From contig JABZFP010000041.1 of the NCBI GenBank assembly GCA_014237395.1, positions 62,001-126,000 of the forward strand: a stretch of 64,000 nucleotides of DNA, in the 5' to 3' direction. Of the stretch, positions 51,757 to 62,133 are shown one piece after another. Position 1 is the stretch's first letter. Each line of letters begins with the position of its first letter. The stretch comes from Desulfobacteraceae bacterium (GTDB lineage: Bacteria > Desulfobacterota > Desulfobacteria > Desulfobacterales > UBA5852). The notes beneath the pieces are model-generated. The model saw only the letters and a list, made by a program, of their open reading frames with translations, was not told the DNA's origin and searched no databases. Made by a program: the position numbers and the translations under genes.

Positions 51757-53490
51757 ATGACGCACCCCATTTCGCCGGACCGCCCGGAAGACGTCCCCGC
51801 CCTGTCGTATGAACTGCGCCTGATGCAGACCCAGGCAGCCACGGGTTATTTCATGCCCGTCCCAAAGCATGCGCCGGGCTTTGCGGAGACCATAGCCTAC
51901 CTGCACGACCACCCCAACGATACCTTCATGCATCGCTACGGGTTGCAGCTGGTGATGGAAATGCCCTTTGACCAGGTGCGCGAAATGACAGCAACGGCAA
52001 GCCCGAATCGTGTCTTGACGGCTTTGCTGATGGAGGCGGCCCTTACCAGCGAAGCCCTGATGCCGCTGCGGGACCGATTCACCCCTGCAATGGGGTCCCT
52101 TTGCCGGCAGGACACGCCGTTGTTGATCTTGCGGTCGGAACAGCTCGCCGACCAGGGCCGCCATCGGCAATGGACGGCCCTCCTGAAACGTAACCTGCAG
52201 CACCACCAGCCCCTGCCGCCGCTGTCCGAAACGCACCTGTCGCCACTGTATGAGCAGGACCACACCAGGACGTGGATCTCTTTGGACCATATCGCCCTTT
52301 CATCCCAGGCCATGGCGACGTCACTCGAAATGCCTGATTTTGAAACGGTTTATGACACGGCCATGCAGGGACTGGAACGGTTGGGCATCCTGGCGGAAAC
52401 CGAAATGCGGCACGAAAGCTCCCTCAGCCCGGTGGCCCTGCTGCGCCGCTGGCAGATGCAGGTCCAGATCCGACAGGATCGGCATTGCTTTCATTTCAGC
52501 GGCCTGCAAACCTCCTATGGCAAGGGGTTGAGCCTGGAACGCGCCCGGGCCTCCTGCGCCATGGAAATCGTGGAACGCTGTTCTTCCTTCACCTCGGTCG
52601 CGGATGACAGACTTCCCGACACGGCCCAGGACCATCATTTGCGGCGGGCACGTTTGTCGGAACTCAACGCTAAAGGGCTTCGCGCCTTGAACCCGGACGC
52701 GTTAGGCCTCGAAGTCCCATACGAAGACCAACCGCTTTACTGGATCCAGGGCGAATCGGCCGGGGGTTCCGGCGATCCGGAGGCCATCCTGGTGCCGTTC
52801 CAGACTGTGTTTCTGTTTTCCAACCTGGATGAAATCGATCTTTTCAGCGGACTCGGCTCGACCGGTCTCGCGGCCGGCGGTACGCTGGCCCAAGCCAAGT
52901 TCCACGCGCTCCTGGAATGCATCGAACGGGACGCCGAAGCCGTATCGCTGTTTAACGGCAAACACTGTTTTCGACTGGCGTCACGGGACGCCGCCGTCGG
53001 CAGCCTGCTGGCAGACTACCGCCAACGCGGCCTCGACGTCATCTTCCAGGACTGTTGCGCCGGCCTCGGTGTTCCCTGTTATAAATGCATTGTATACGGC
53101 CCCGGCCCTGATGAGCTTGCCAAAGGCACCAGCGCCCATTTCGCCGGGTGGCAGGCCGCCCTGTCGGCGCTGACCGAGACACCGTATCCGTATCCCCACG
53201 GTCCCGCCTCACGCCCCGGACCGGTCGACCTGCCGGTACGCCATCTGGAAACATTGCCGGACTATTCCTCCGGCAACATGGCGGCCGACCTTCAACGGCT
53301 TGAAACCCTGCTGGCCGCTAATCAACTGCATCCTGTCTATGTGGACCTGACCCGGCGGGATCTTTCCATTCCTGTGGTCCGGGCCCTGGTCCCCGGGCTG
53401 GAGTTGATGGCCGATTACGACCGCTACGCGCGGGTGAGCCCCCGGCTCTACCGCAACACCTTGGCACTTATGGACGATTCCGGCGCTTAG
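51757..53490 (+). CDS. YcaO-domain protein with an extra N-terminal region
   Basis: TSYGKGLSLERARASCAMEIVERCSSF; GLAAGGTLAQAKFHALLECIERDAE; PVYVDLTRRDLSIPVVRALVPGLE. Confidence 0.88.
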   Translation: MTHPISPDRPEDVPALSYELRLMQTQAATGYFMPVPKHAPGFAETIAYLHDHPNDTFMHRYGLQLVMEMPFDQVREMTATASPNRVLTALLMEAALTSEALMPLRDRFTPAMGSLCRQDTPLLILRSEQLADQGRHRQWTALLKRNLQHHQPLPPLSETHLSPLYEQDHTRTWISLDHIALSSQAMATSLEMPDFETVYDTAMQGLERLGILAETEMRHESSLSPVALLRRWQMQVQIRQDRHCFHFSGLQTSYGKGLSLERARASCAMEIVERCSSFTSVADDRLPDTAQDHHLRRARLSELNAKGLRALNPDALGLEVPYEDQPLYWIQGESAGGSGDPEAILVPFQTVFLFSNLDEIDLFSGLGSTGLAAGGTLAQAKFHALLECIERDAEAVSLFNGKHCFRLASRDAAVGSLLADYRQRGLDVIFQDCCAGLGVPCYKCIVYGPGPDELAKGTSAHFAGWQAALSALTETPYPYPHGPASRPGPVDLPVRHLETLPDYSSGNMAADLQRLETLLAANQLHPVYVDLTRRDLSIPVVRALVPGLELMADYDRYARVSPRLYRNTLALMDDSGA

Positions 53491-53645
53491 CGCAGTGGAA
53501 ATGGTAACTTACGAACCGGATGCACCGCCGCTGTCGCCCCCGGGAAACACGCTGCGTTCTTACCTTAAATTTACTTTGCCTTTTTTCTTTTCGTGGCATA
53601 GCCTGCAATGGTGACGTTTCAAACCCACCGGGAGACCATGGCTGC

Positions 53646-55373
53646 ATGCGACAACCCATCATCGATGACCGCTTCGTCATTCTCAAAGACCGCCTGGAAG
53701 GTTTTCTCAAGGACCTGCATGGCTACATCAACGACATGGGAAGCACATCGCTGCCCTCGATTGTAAGCGATCTCCGCTCAGGACTGAACGAACCCTTTCT
53801 GTTCGTCGTCGTCGGTGAGGTGAAATCCGGTAAAAGCAGTTTTATCAACGCCCTGCTCGGCGAAAACATCTGCCCGGTCGATGCGGCGCCCTGTACCGAT
53901 GTCATCCAGGAAATCGTCTATGGCGAGCGCCCCTATGAAGATAGTGTCCGGCCCTTTTTAAAAAAAATTGCCCGCCCCCTGACCATTTTAAAAACCATCG
54001 CCATTGTCGACACTCCCGGCACCAACACGGTGATCGAGAACCATCAGGAAATCACGCGCAATTTTATTCCCAACAGCGATCTCGTTTTGATGGTCTTCCA
54101 GGCCAAAAATCCCTACACCCAGTCGGCCTGGGATTTACTCGATTATATCCGCGAAGACTGGCGCAAACGGACTGTTTTTATTCTCCAGCAGGCTGATCTG
54201 GCCCGCCCGGATGAAATCGAAACCAACATGGCCCGCGTTCGTGACCTGGCGATCCATAAAGGTATCGAAACGCCGCAGATTTTTGCCACTTCGGCCGAAC
54301 GGGAACTGCAGCAGCAACCCGCCAGCGGATTTGACGCGGTTCGCCAGTTCATTCGCCAGACCGTCACGGGGGGGCGCCATTACCGCCTCAAGCTGGAATC
54401 CATCCTGGAAACCACAAACCAGATCCTGGAGCAGGTCGACCTGGCGCTGGCCCAACGTCGAGAGCAATTCAAGGCCGATAAGGCGGTTGTCGAGACGATC
54501 CGCACCCGCCTGGAAAGCGGTCATCAGCAATCGGCCTACGAACTGCGCACCTTGGTCCAGCAGTTGGGCGCCGCCTATGATGCGGCCGCAAAGCAAGCGA
54601 CGGATCGGTTCCGCGAAGGACTGTCTCTTGGAAAATTATTTCAGAAGTCTATTCGCTCCACATTGGGCCAAAAGTCCTCCGTCAAAAACTGGCTGGGGGA
54701 CATTCAGAGCGAATTCGAAAGTAGCCTCAAAGCCAAAATGGAAACCTTGGCCGAGGAAGGCGCCGACCATTTTTTGGAAGGATTACAACAGCTGCTCAAA
54801 TATCTGCTGGATGAGCTCGATGACGTCAAGGGGCACCGGCTGCGCGAAGACGATCTGCTTTTGAAGATCGACCGCCGCCGGCAGGAGGTCATTGCCACCG
54901 TACGGACCAAAATGGCGGAATCGGTGATGGAAGACCATTTTGCTGAAAATGCGGTTAAAAACTCCGACAACCTGGCACCATCGTTAGTGGGCGGCAGTGC
55001 CTTGACAGCCCTCGGGGCCTTTCTGCTGACCGTCACCCATGGTCTGTTTTTCGACATTACAGGCGGCCTGCTGACCGGGGTCGGCCTCTTTCTGGCGGGT
55101 GGCGTTTTGTTTGTGCGCAAGGGGCGCCTCATCCAGCAGTTCAATGAAGGCCTGGCCGAAGGGAAAAATCGATTTGAAGCGGAACTGACCGAACGGATGT
55201 CCCAACGCCTCAGCCTGATCTATGATGACATCGACCGCAATTTCCTGCCGCTCTACGAATACGTGTCGCAGGAAGAGCAGCGTATCGCACCCCTGCTGCA
55301 ACGCCTGGAGGATTTTCGCGGCGATCACCAGGACCTTGTCACCATCGTCGCGACCGATCTCGACGTCGCTTGA
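53646..55373 (+). CDS. Dynamin-like GTPase with C-terminal membrane segments
   Basis: FVVVGEVKSGKSSFINALLGENICPVDAAPCTDVI; IVDTPGTNTVIENHQE; LQQADL; TM pair LTALGAFLLTVTHGLFFDITGGLLTGVGLFLAGGVLFV. Confidence 0.9.
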   Translation: MRQPIIDDRFVILKDRLEGFLKDLHGYINDMGSTSLPSIVSDLRSGLNEPFLFVVVGEVKSGKSSFINALLGENICPVDAAPCTDVIQEIVYGERPYEDSVRPFLKKIARPLTILKTIAIVDTPGTNTVIENHQEITRNFIPNSDLVLMVFQAKNPYTQSAWDLLDYIREDWRKRTVFILQQADLARPDEIETNMARVRDLAIHKGIETPQIFATSAERELQQQPASGFDAVRQFIRQTVTGGRHYRLKLESILETTNQILEQVDLALAQRREQFKADKAVVETIRTRLESGHQQSAYELRTLVQQLGAAYDAAAKQATDRFREGLSLGKLFQKSIRSTLGQKSSVKNWLGDIQSEFESSLKAKMETLAEEGADHFLEGLQQLLKYLLDELDDVKGHRLREDDLLLKIDRRRQEVIATVRTKMAESVMEDHFAENAVKNSDNLAPSLVGGSALTALGAFLLTVTHGLFFDITGGLLTGVGLFLAGGVLFVRKGRLIQQFNEGLAEGKNRFEAELTERMSQRLSLIYDDIDRNFLPLYEYVSQEEQRIAPLLQRLEDFRGDHQDLVTIVATDLDVA

Positions 55374-55588
55374 TCCCATCGCTGAAAAAAATCCGTCGCC
55401 CCTGTCGACAAATTTTATCGTTCCGTCGTCATACCGTCTGAACATGGCCTTTTCCTGTCCGACAATTTCAGCTTAAAACCACGCCCGGCGGGGCTTTGAG
55501 CATTGACAGCGCTACCGGGATCTGTTAGAGAGGACAGCTTGGGGAATGAAGGATGACTAACCTTTTTGGAAGGAGGTACAAGAGTCCT

Positions 55589-56071
55589 ATGAAGCTCAAA
55601 ACGCTTTTTTTCACACTCACGCTGGTAGGCATTGCCTGTGTATTCTTGGCAGGGAGTATTCAGGCCGGCACTCAGGTGGCCGACGTCATTAAGATGGAAA
55701 ACCCGGCCTATTCGGAGCACACCAAGGGCATTGTCGAATTTTCGCACAAGAAGCATGCCGCCGAATACGGCGCGGCCTGCGGCGACTGCCACCACGACGA
55801 CAAAGGGCAACCCCTGGCGGATCTCAAAGAGGGCGACGATGTGCAGGCCTGCATCACCTGCCACAAGATCCCCGGCGAGGTTCCCAAAGACGTAAAGAAG
55901 GAATGGAAAACCAAGAAGCTCAAAAAAGACGAAACCAACAAGCTGGCCCGCGAATACCATGCCGAAGCCCTGCATGACAACTGCATCGGCTGCCACAAGA
56001 CCTGGAACAAGGAAAACAAATCCAAGGCCGCACCGACATCCTGCACCAAGTGCCACCCCAAGACCAAATAA
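55589..56071 (+). CDS. Tetraheme cytochrome c3 (class III), secreted
   Basis: Signal peptide; four CXXCH motifs (CGDCH, CITCH, CIGCH, CTKCH) plus FSHKKH. Confidence 0.95.
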   Translation: MKLKTLFFTLTLVGIACVFLAGSIQAGTQVADVIKMENPAYSEHTKGIVEFSHKKHAAEYGAACGDCHHDDKGQPLADLKEGDDVQACITCHKIPGEVPKDVKKEWKTKKLKKDETNKLAREYHAEALHDNCIGCHKTWNKENKSKAAPTSCTKCHPKTK

Positions 56072-56096
56072 ACCTGGCACGTGCTGCTTGACCGAT

Positions 56097-56140
56097 AAAG
56101 GGCGGGGAAACGGAAACGTTTCTCCCGCCTTTTTTATTTC
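56097..56140 (+). terminator. Rho-independent terminator after cytochrome c3
   Basis: AAAGGGCGGG-gaaacggaaacgtttct-CCCGCCTTTTTTATTT. Confidence 0.88.
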
Positions 56141-57549
56141 CCCGCGTGGTAGGCCCGGGCCCTGGTGGCCAGGGAAGGGGCCCATTCCGGTGTACCGGAG
56201 GCGTGCAAATGGGTGTAGGTGGCCAGAACATTCTTGTAACACAAGCCATCTTTGCCATTGATCAGACCGGTGCCCCGTACCATGCGGTAAACGAGGTCCT
56301 CCTCCGACCCCTTCCATTCCAGCACGCTGGAATAGTGGAATTCGTGTCCTTTGAGGGTCAGGCCCTGCCGGAAATAGGGGTTATTCCCGGTGACTTCCAG
56401 AATGGTATAGCCGTGCCCCTGGGGACGCCGGGAAAATCCGAACGTCACCGGCAGGATGCCGGCCATGTCATACGGTTTCCCGTCCAAAACGAGGTGCTCC
56501 CCCAAATACATCAAGCCGCCGCACTCCGCATAAATCGGCATGCCGTCTTCCGCTAAAAATTTCAGGCGATCGCGAAACGTTCGGTTGCGGGACAGGTCGG
56601 CGGCGTGGGTTTCGGGAAACCCACCGCCAATGTACATACCGTCGATGTCCGGGAGGGTGTCGGTTGCCAGGGGACTGACGAAGATCAGGCGGGCCCCGGC
56701 CGCTTCCAAGGCTTCCAGGTTTTCTGGGTAGTAGAACTGAAACGCACTGTCCCGGAGCACAGCAATGGTCGGCGCATTTGCGGCGAAAGGGTCAACACCC
56801 GCCCTCTGCCCGGTCATATTTTCCGGTTCTGCCAGAAAAGGTTCCGTTTCATGCGCCATGCGGATCACGGCCTCGAGATCGATATGCTCTCGCGCCATCT
56901 CAGCCGCTGCATCGATGGAAGCCTTTGCCCAGCCGTGCTCCGGTGTCGGCACCAACCCCATGTGGCGCTCGGGAAAACTTTGTTTGCGCAGCTTGGGAAT
57001 GGCACCCAAAACCGGAACCCCGCAATGCTCTTCGATACTGCGCCGCAGAATGCTTTCGTGTCGGGCACCGGCGATGCGATTGAGGATCACGCCGCGAATC
57101 CGTACCGCCGGATCGAACATGCTGCAGCCCGAAACGACGGCCGCCATGGTCCGCGTGGTTTTGGTGCCGTCGATGATCAGCAGGATGGGAAGGCCCAGCA
57201 GTTTGGACAATTCGGCCGTACTGGTTTCGCCATGGGTGTCGATGCAGTCATAGATGCCGCGATTGCCTTCGATGATCGCCAGATCACAATCGTGACTATG
57301 GGTGGCGTAGGTCCGCCGAATGTCTTGCGCGGCAATCAGAAAGGTGTCCAGATTGTAGCAGGGTCGTTCTCCGGCGGCCAGGGATAGCCACCCGGCGTCA
57401 ATATAATCCGGCCCCTTTTTGAAGGGCGCCACCCGGTGTCCCGCGGATGACAGGGCGGCAATCAGTCCGATGGACACAATCGTCTTGCCGGACCCGCCCC
57501 GCAGGGCGCCCACCACGATTCCCGGCAATGGTTCTGCTTCTTTAGGCAT
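56134..57549 (-). CDS. dsrN: CbiA/CobB-family amidase next to dsr genes (DsrN, siroheme amidation)
   Basis: PGIVVGALRGGSGKTIVSIGLIAALSSAGHRVAPFKKGPDYIDAGWL; GGGFPETHAADLSRN; YAECGGLMYLGE; located beside dsrABD. Confidence 0.88.
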   Translation of the reverse strand: MPKEAEPLPGIVVGALRGGSGKTIVSIGLIAALSSAGHRVAPFKKGPDYIDAGWLSLAAGERPCYNLDTFLIAAQDIRRTYATHSHDCDLAIIEGNRGIYDCIDTHGETSTAELSKLLGLPILLIIDGTKTTRTMAAVVSGCSMFDPAVRIRGVILNRIAGARHESILRRSIEEHCGVPVLGAIPKLRKQSFPERHMGLVPTPEHGWAKASIDAAAEMAREHIDLEAVIRMAHETEPFLAEPENMTGQRAGVDPFAANAPTIAVLRDSAFQFYYPENLEALEAAGARLIFVSPLATDTLPDIDGMYIGGGFPETHAADLSRNRTFRDRLKFLAEDGMPIYAECGGLMYLGEHLVLDGKPYDMAGILPVTFGFSRRPQGHGYTILEVTGNNPYFRQGLTLKGHEFHYSSVLEWKGSEEDLVYRMVRGTGLINGKDGLCYKNVLATYTHLHASGTPEWAPSLATRARAYHAGK

Positions 57550-57601
57550 GCTTTAACCCTATGACGAAAAAATGTTTCAGCGCCAATGTCCATTTAAAAG
57601 C

Positions 57602-57656
57602 ACAAAGGCGAAAAGCAGGAGCAGAGTCAACCCCACCCGCCTTTCGCCTTTAGTGT
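57602..57656. terminator. Long-loop hairpin between dsrD and dsrN
   Basis: ACAAAGGCGAAA ... TTTCGCCTTTAGT inverted repeat around a loop of about 27 nt. Confidence 0.5.
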
Positions 57657-57732
57657 AAAAACCACCGTCTCCGCCGGTACTGCTGCCACCGCCGGATCAT
57701 CAGATCAATTCCATCTTCTGACAGGCAACGAC

Positions 57733-57978
57733 TTAGTCTTCGTGCTCGGCGCTCGCCTGTTTGCCGGTGCCCGGCATGCCGTACATGGAGGTACTGCCGC
57801 TGGACCAGTATTCCAGAACACCCTCTTCCACGAGTTTGTTCACGATCTTCTTGGCTTCGCGCGGTTTCATTTCAAGAATCTTGGAAAGATCGTTGAAGTA
57901 GAACTTGCTTTTGGTTTTGAGCTTCTTGGTCAGCGCTTCGACGATTGTCGCTTTCGCCTCTTCATAGTCCATTGCCAT
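57733..57978 (-). CDS. dsrD: Dissimilatory sulfite reductase-associated protein DsrD
   Basis: MAMDYEEAKATIVEALTKKLKTKSKFYFNDLSKILEMKPREAKKIVNKLVEEGVLEYWSSGSTSMYGM. Confidence 0.96.
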   Translation of the reverse strand: MAMDYEEAKATIVEALTKKLKTKSKFYFNDLSKILEMKPREAKKIVNKLVEEGVLEYWSSGSTSMYGMPGTGKQASAEHED

Positions 57979-58001
57979 AGGGTACCTTCTTTCATGGAAC
58001 T

Positions 58002-58031
58002 CCGGAGCACCCTCAAAAGGGGGTGCTCCGG
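58002..58031 (-). promoter_or_regulatory. Strong intercistronic hairpin between dsrB and dsrD
   Basis: Perfect 11-bp stem CCGGAGCACCC-tcaaaagg-GGGTGCTCCGG; no U tract on the transcript side. Confidence 0.75.
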
Positions 58032-58060
58032 CTATTAGCGTACATTCCTTAAGGTCAGGC

Positions 58061-59206
58061 TTAGAACTTGAACTGGCTCGACTGACGCCAGGTGTAATAA
58101 GCCGGATCACGGAAGTCATCGATCAGGTGATGGGTAAACGGCAGTTCACATTTGTCGAAGAACCGCTCCCAGCCGATACGCTCGGCCCACTCACCCAGAC
58201 GCTCGTACTTGTTGGCGTCGGCCGCATAGACCTCGATGATCTTCTTGATGGTATCAGTCATTTCCGGCCAGCGAGGGGTGTTGTTGGGCTGGAAGGCCAC
58301 GACGACCTTGGAGAACTTGGGCATGCTGATACGGTTGGACACCTTGCCGCCCACCATCAGGACGATGCCGTCGCCTTCTTTATCGGACAGCGGCATGGAG
58401 GGGCACATGGTGTAGCAGTTGCCGCAGAACATGCAGCGTTCGTTTTTCACAGCCACACTGTTGACTTTAGTGCCGTTGATCTCCATTTTGGCCGGTTTGA
58501 TGGCCGCGGTGGGGCAGGCGGCAATCGCCAGCGGGATTTCGCACATTTTGTCCAGGTACTCGTGGTCCAGCATCGGCGGTTTGCGATGGTAGCCGAGAAT
58601 GGCGATATCCGAACAGTGCACGGCGCCGCACATGTTCAGGCAGCAAGCCATGGAAATGCGCAGATGGGCCGGCATACGATGGTTCTGGAAGTCGGCGAAG
58701 ACTTCGTCCATGGTGGCCTTGACCGTACCGGAGGCGTCCGTGGCCGGGGTGTGGCAGTGAATCCAGCCCTGAGTGTGGACGATATTGGAGATACCGGCGC
58801 CGGTGCCGCCAATCGGGAACTTGAAGCTGCCACCGTCAAACTTGCGACTTTCCAGATCCTTGACCAGAGGCTCGACCTTATCCTTGCTGTCCACCATGAA
58901 CTCGATGTTGTTGCGGGTGGTGAAACGCAGGTGGCCGTCACAGTGTTTTTCGGCAATTTCGCAGATTTCACGGATGTGGGTGGTGCTCATGAGGCGCGCG
59001 CCGCCGCAACGGACCGTGTAGACTTCGTCGCCGGATTCGGCCACGTGGACCAAAACACCCGGTTTCAGGTATTCGTGATACAGCCATTTGCCCTTGTTCT
59101 TGGCGATGACCGGCGGATAGAATTGATCGTATTTTTTCGGACCGATGTCGGTGATCCGGTTTTCCATCGGTTTGTCAGGATTGTAACCTGAAGAAACAAA
59201 TGCCAT
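58061..59206 (-). CDS. dsrB: Dissimilatory (bi)sulfite reductase beta subunit
   Basis: [87 protein letters not shown]; siroheme/4Fe-4S Cys motifs. Confidence 0.98.
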   Translation of the reverse strand: MAFVSSGYNPDKPMENRITDIGPKKYDQFYPPVIAKNKGKWLYHEYLKPGVLVHVAESGDEVYTVRCGGARLMSTTHIREICEIAEKHCDGHLRFTTRNNIEFMVDSKDKVEPLVKDLESRKFDGGSFKFPIGGTGAGISNIVHTQGWIHCHTPATDASGTVKATMDEVFADFQNHRMPAHLRISMACCLNMCGAVHCSDIAILGYHRKPPMLDHEYLDKMCEIPLAIAACPTAAIKPAKMEINGTKVNSVAVKNERCMFCGNCYTMCPSMPLSDKEGDGIVLMVGGKVSNRISMPKFSKVVVAFQPNNTPRWPEMTDTIKKIIEVYAADANKYERLGEWAERIGWERFFDKCELPFTHHLIDDFRDPAYYTWRQSSQFKF

Positions 59207-59218
59207 GGTGCGTCCCCC

Positions 59219-60532
59219 TTATCTCTGATGGTGTTTGCGGTACTCATTAATGTCACGGTCCCAGCCGCCTTCAACTTCGTCTTCATTCCAGAAGATGTAG
59301 GGGTTGGAGCGCGGTTCCAGAACATGCTGGGCAACCGGTTCGATATTGGTGGCCTGCAGCAGTTTCTGGAAGCCCTGACGTTTGATGAGCTCACCGAGAC
59401 GTTCGCGGTTCTTGCCTTCTTCCATCCACCAGTCCCAAATGCTTTCGATCACTTCTTTGATCTCGTCGTAGGGTTCTTCCGCTTTGATGAAAGGAACCAG
59501 CAGGGAGCCCATCTGGGCACCGTCGAGGATGGGGGCCTTGGCACCGACCAGAATGGACAGGCCGCGGTCGTCACCGATCCGCAGGGCACGCGGCATGACG
59601 TTGATGCAGTGCATGCAGCGGGTACATTCCTTGTCGTCGATCTTCAGTTTGCCGTCTTCCATCCACATGCAGTCGGTGGGGCACAGATCGATGACTTCCT
59701 TCTGAATGTCGAACGGACCCCAGTCACGGCCGGAGTGCGCGCCACCGTTGGACGGGAATTCGCCGCCGATGTAAGCCTGGACCGCTTCCTGGTCGATCTT
59801 GATGTCGTCACGCCAGGTGCCGATGTAAGACATATCGGCCCGGGCAATGGAGGCCACGCAGCAGTTGGGGCAACCGTCGAACTTGAACTTGAATTTGTAG
59901 GGGAAGGCCGGACGATGCAACTCGTCCTGGTATTCCTGGGTCAGGGTGTAGCACAAGGCCTGGGTGTCGTAGCAGGCGTATTCACAGCGGGCCGCGCCCA
60001 CACAGTCGGCCGGGGTCCGCAGGTTGGAACCGGAGCCGCCCAGATCCTGGTTGTGCTTGTGGGTCAACTCGTAGAAAATTTCTTCCAGCTGAGGGGTGGT
60101 GGTGCCCAGGAAGATGATGTCGCCGGTGGAGCCGTGCATATTGGTGATGCCGCTGCCGCGGAAATCCCACAGGTCGCAAAGGCTGCGCAGGTATTCGGTG
60201 GTGTAGAATTTGCCACCAGGCTGATTAACGCGCATGGTGTGGAAATGAGCCACGCCCGGAAATTTCTGGGGTTGGTCGCAGTACCGGCCGATGACGCCGC
60301 CGCCGTAACCGAAGACGCCCACGATGCCGCCATGCTTCCAGTGGGTGGTGCCGTCTTCAAAAGAAAGCTCTAAGATTCCCAGAAGGTCTTCCACCACGTC
60401 CTGGGGAATCTGAAATTCAACGTTAGCCTCGTTTTTGGCGCGAACTTCGGCTTGCTGCTTCAAGTCGGACACGAAGCTGGGCCACGGCCCAGTTTCCAGC
60501 TGGTCCAACAAAGGAGTTGCGTGTTTTGCCAT
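59219..60532 (-). CDS. dsrA: Dissimilatory (bi)sulfite reductase alpha subunit
   Basis: HWKHGGIVGVFGYGGGVIGRYCDQPQKFPGVAHFHTMRVNQPGGKFYTTEYLRSLCDLWDFRGSGITNMHGSTGDIIFLGT; canonical DsrA. Confidence 0.98.
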   Translation of the reverse strand: MAKHATPLLDQLETGPWPSFVSDLKQQAEVRAKNEANVEFQIPQDVVEDLLGILELSFEDGTTHWKHGGIVGVFGYGGGVIGRYCDQPQKFPGVAHFHTMRVNQPGGKFYTTEYLRSLCDLWDFRGSGITNMHGSTGDIIFLGTTTPQLEEIFYELTHKHNQDLGGSGSNLRTPADCVGAARCEYACYDTQALCYTLTQEYQDELHRPAFPYKFKFKFDGCPNCCVASIARADMSYIGTWRDDIKIDQEAVQAYIGGEFPSNGGAHSGRDWGPFDIQKEVIDLCPTDCMWMEDGKLKIDDKECTRCMHCINVMPRALRIGDDRGLSILVGAKAPILDGAQMGSLLVPFIKAEEPYDEIKEVIESIWDWWMEEGKNRERLGELIKRQGFQKLLQATNIEPVAQHVLEPRSNPYIFWNEDEVEGGWDRDINEYRKHHQR

Positions 60533-60867
60533 CGTCTTACCTCCAATTAAAATAGGAATTAACTACCCATACACTATCATTTTTTGATGCCAGTCCTTTG
60601 GTTGGGCTCCGCCGTCACCTCCTCTCGATTTCATTTATTCAGATAGGTATCATCCGATACGGGATATTTTAGACCATTAAGTCGTTTGGTATAAAATCAA
60701 ACCGCTTTCTTGTCAATAAAAAAGCATGGTTTCACGGGGTTAAGCGCGCTATCCCAGCAAAGTGCATTTATCTTGTGAAGGTTCGACTCCCAACCCCTCT
60801 ATCTTGTGGTTTTCCACCGACCACCCCCATTGTCGCGGGCTGTCGCAAGTGCACGCTGTGCACCGTT

Positions 60868-62133
60868 TCACGGGTTGTGGCGCACGGCCTGAAGCGCCGC
60901 TGCCAATTGTTCCCCGTGGGATGCCAGGTGAGCACGGATAAGATCTTTTTCCATCGGCATGAGGGCATAGCGATCCGCCACCATCCGTAAAACATTCATC
61001 AGCTCCGAAACATCATAACTATTTAAAAAATCAACCAATTTTCTTTTTAAAGCCATTGACAGCGCTTCGATCGCCCCCCTCACCGTGGCGGCAACCGCCC
61101 GCGAACCGGCCCAGGCCATATCGCCGGTCCCATCCAGGCGGTCGATGCGGTTGCGCAGGGTCAGATTGAGGAAAAACACCAGCAGGGCCATCAGGCGTGC
61201 CTCATCGTCCAGTCCCTTGTCGCCACCACCCAGGGTCGGCGCATATTGACGGACCGTGATGAGACGCAACACTACCGAAGCGTCGCTGATGCGCACAATG
61301 AAATCACCCGCAGCATGATGCCAGGGATACACCTGGTCGGTGGTGTCCGGATCATAGGCGCGGGTCAATAGAAACGCCACCTGGCGATGGACGTCTGCCT
61401 GCTGCTGCTCCGACAGATAAAATGGCCTGTCTTGCGTATCCCAGACCACCATCCCCTGGCGACCGTCCCGGGGGTTTATGGACAAATGGAATTCATGAAA
61501 ACCGTTAAACCAATCCGCCAGAAACATCGGCATCGTGAGATTGCTCGGTCCAGGCACCTCGGCATGCCCGTAGACCATGGGTATGGTGCCCGGCGGCAGC
61601 CGCGGCGCCACCCGGCCCAATGCCGCCACCTCACTGGCCATGCAGTCACCGCCGGCCGGCGTCACGGCAACGTTCAGCACCAGTGAAATCGATCGCTCAT
61701 ATATAAGGATATCGATGCGGGCCGGATGATAAAACTCCCCATGCTTTTCCAGAACGACGTCCATGCGGGCCGGCTCAAACAAAGTCTCATTTTGCGGGAA
61801 ATGGGCGGCAAGGGCTTGCTGGATATGAGATCGACCGGCGCCGGTAAGATAGGCCCGCACCGCCTCAAAATACTCGGCGTGCGTGATGACTTTGGACGTG
61901 GCCCCATCAGCGGATGCTGAAAGGCGGGCCGCACGATTCATCGAGGGCAGGGACTTCTGCCAAAGGGGATGGCCCGGTTGAACGAAACCGTCATAGCCGG
62001 TGATACGGTAGCGGATATCGATGGCGGCCCCTCCGGGGACAAACAAAGATGCGGCCGGGTGCTGTTCCGGCCGCAGCAAATCAGGCCTTGCGATGGGGTT
62101 GCAGCTCTTCCAGGATTTGGGGGGCCACCTCAT
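60868..62133 (-). CDS. Uncharacterised protein upstream of dsrA (start may be a TTG near 62078)
   Basis: Long ORF, about 400 aa; overlaps the TPR gene by about 50 bp if the ATG at 62133 is used; no family recognised. Confidence 0.7.
   Translation of the reverse strand: MRWPPKSWKSCNPIARPDLLRPEQHPAASLFVPGGAAIDIRYRITGYDGFVQPGHPLWQKSLPSMNRAARLSASADGATSKVITHAEYFEAVRAYLTGAGRSHIQQALAAHFPQNETLFEPARMDVVLEKHGEFYHPARIDILIYERSISLVLNVAVTPAGGDCMASEVAALGRVAPRLPPGTIPMVYGHAEVPGPSNLTMPMFLADWFNGFHEFHLSINPRDGRQGMVVWDTQDRPFYLSEQQQADVHRQVAFLLTRAYDPDTTDQVYPWHHAAGDFIVRISDASVVLRLITVRQYAPTLGGGDKGLDDEARLMALLVFFLNLTLRNRIDRLDGTGDMAWAGSRAVAATVRGAIEALSMALKRKLVDFLNSYDVSELMNVLRMVADRYALMPMEKDLIRAHLASHGEQLAAALQAVRHNP

Noticed and set aside
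58127-60373. Two long plus-strand ORFs (354 and 381 aa) opposite dsrB and dsrA
   Set aside because: Antisense of highly conserved dsrAB; no independent support
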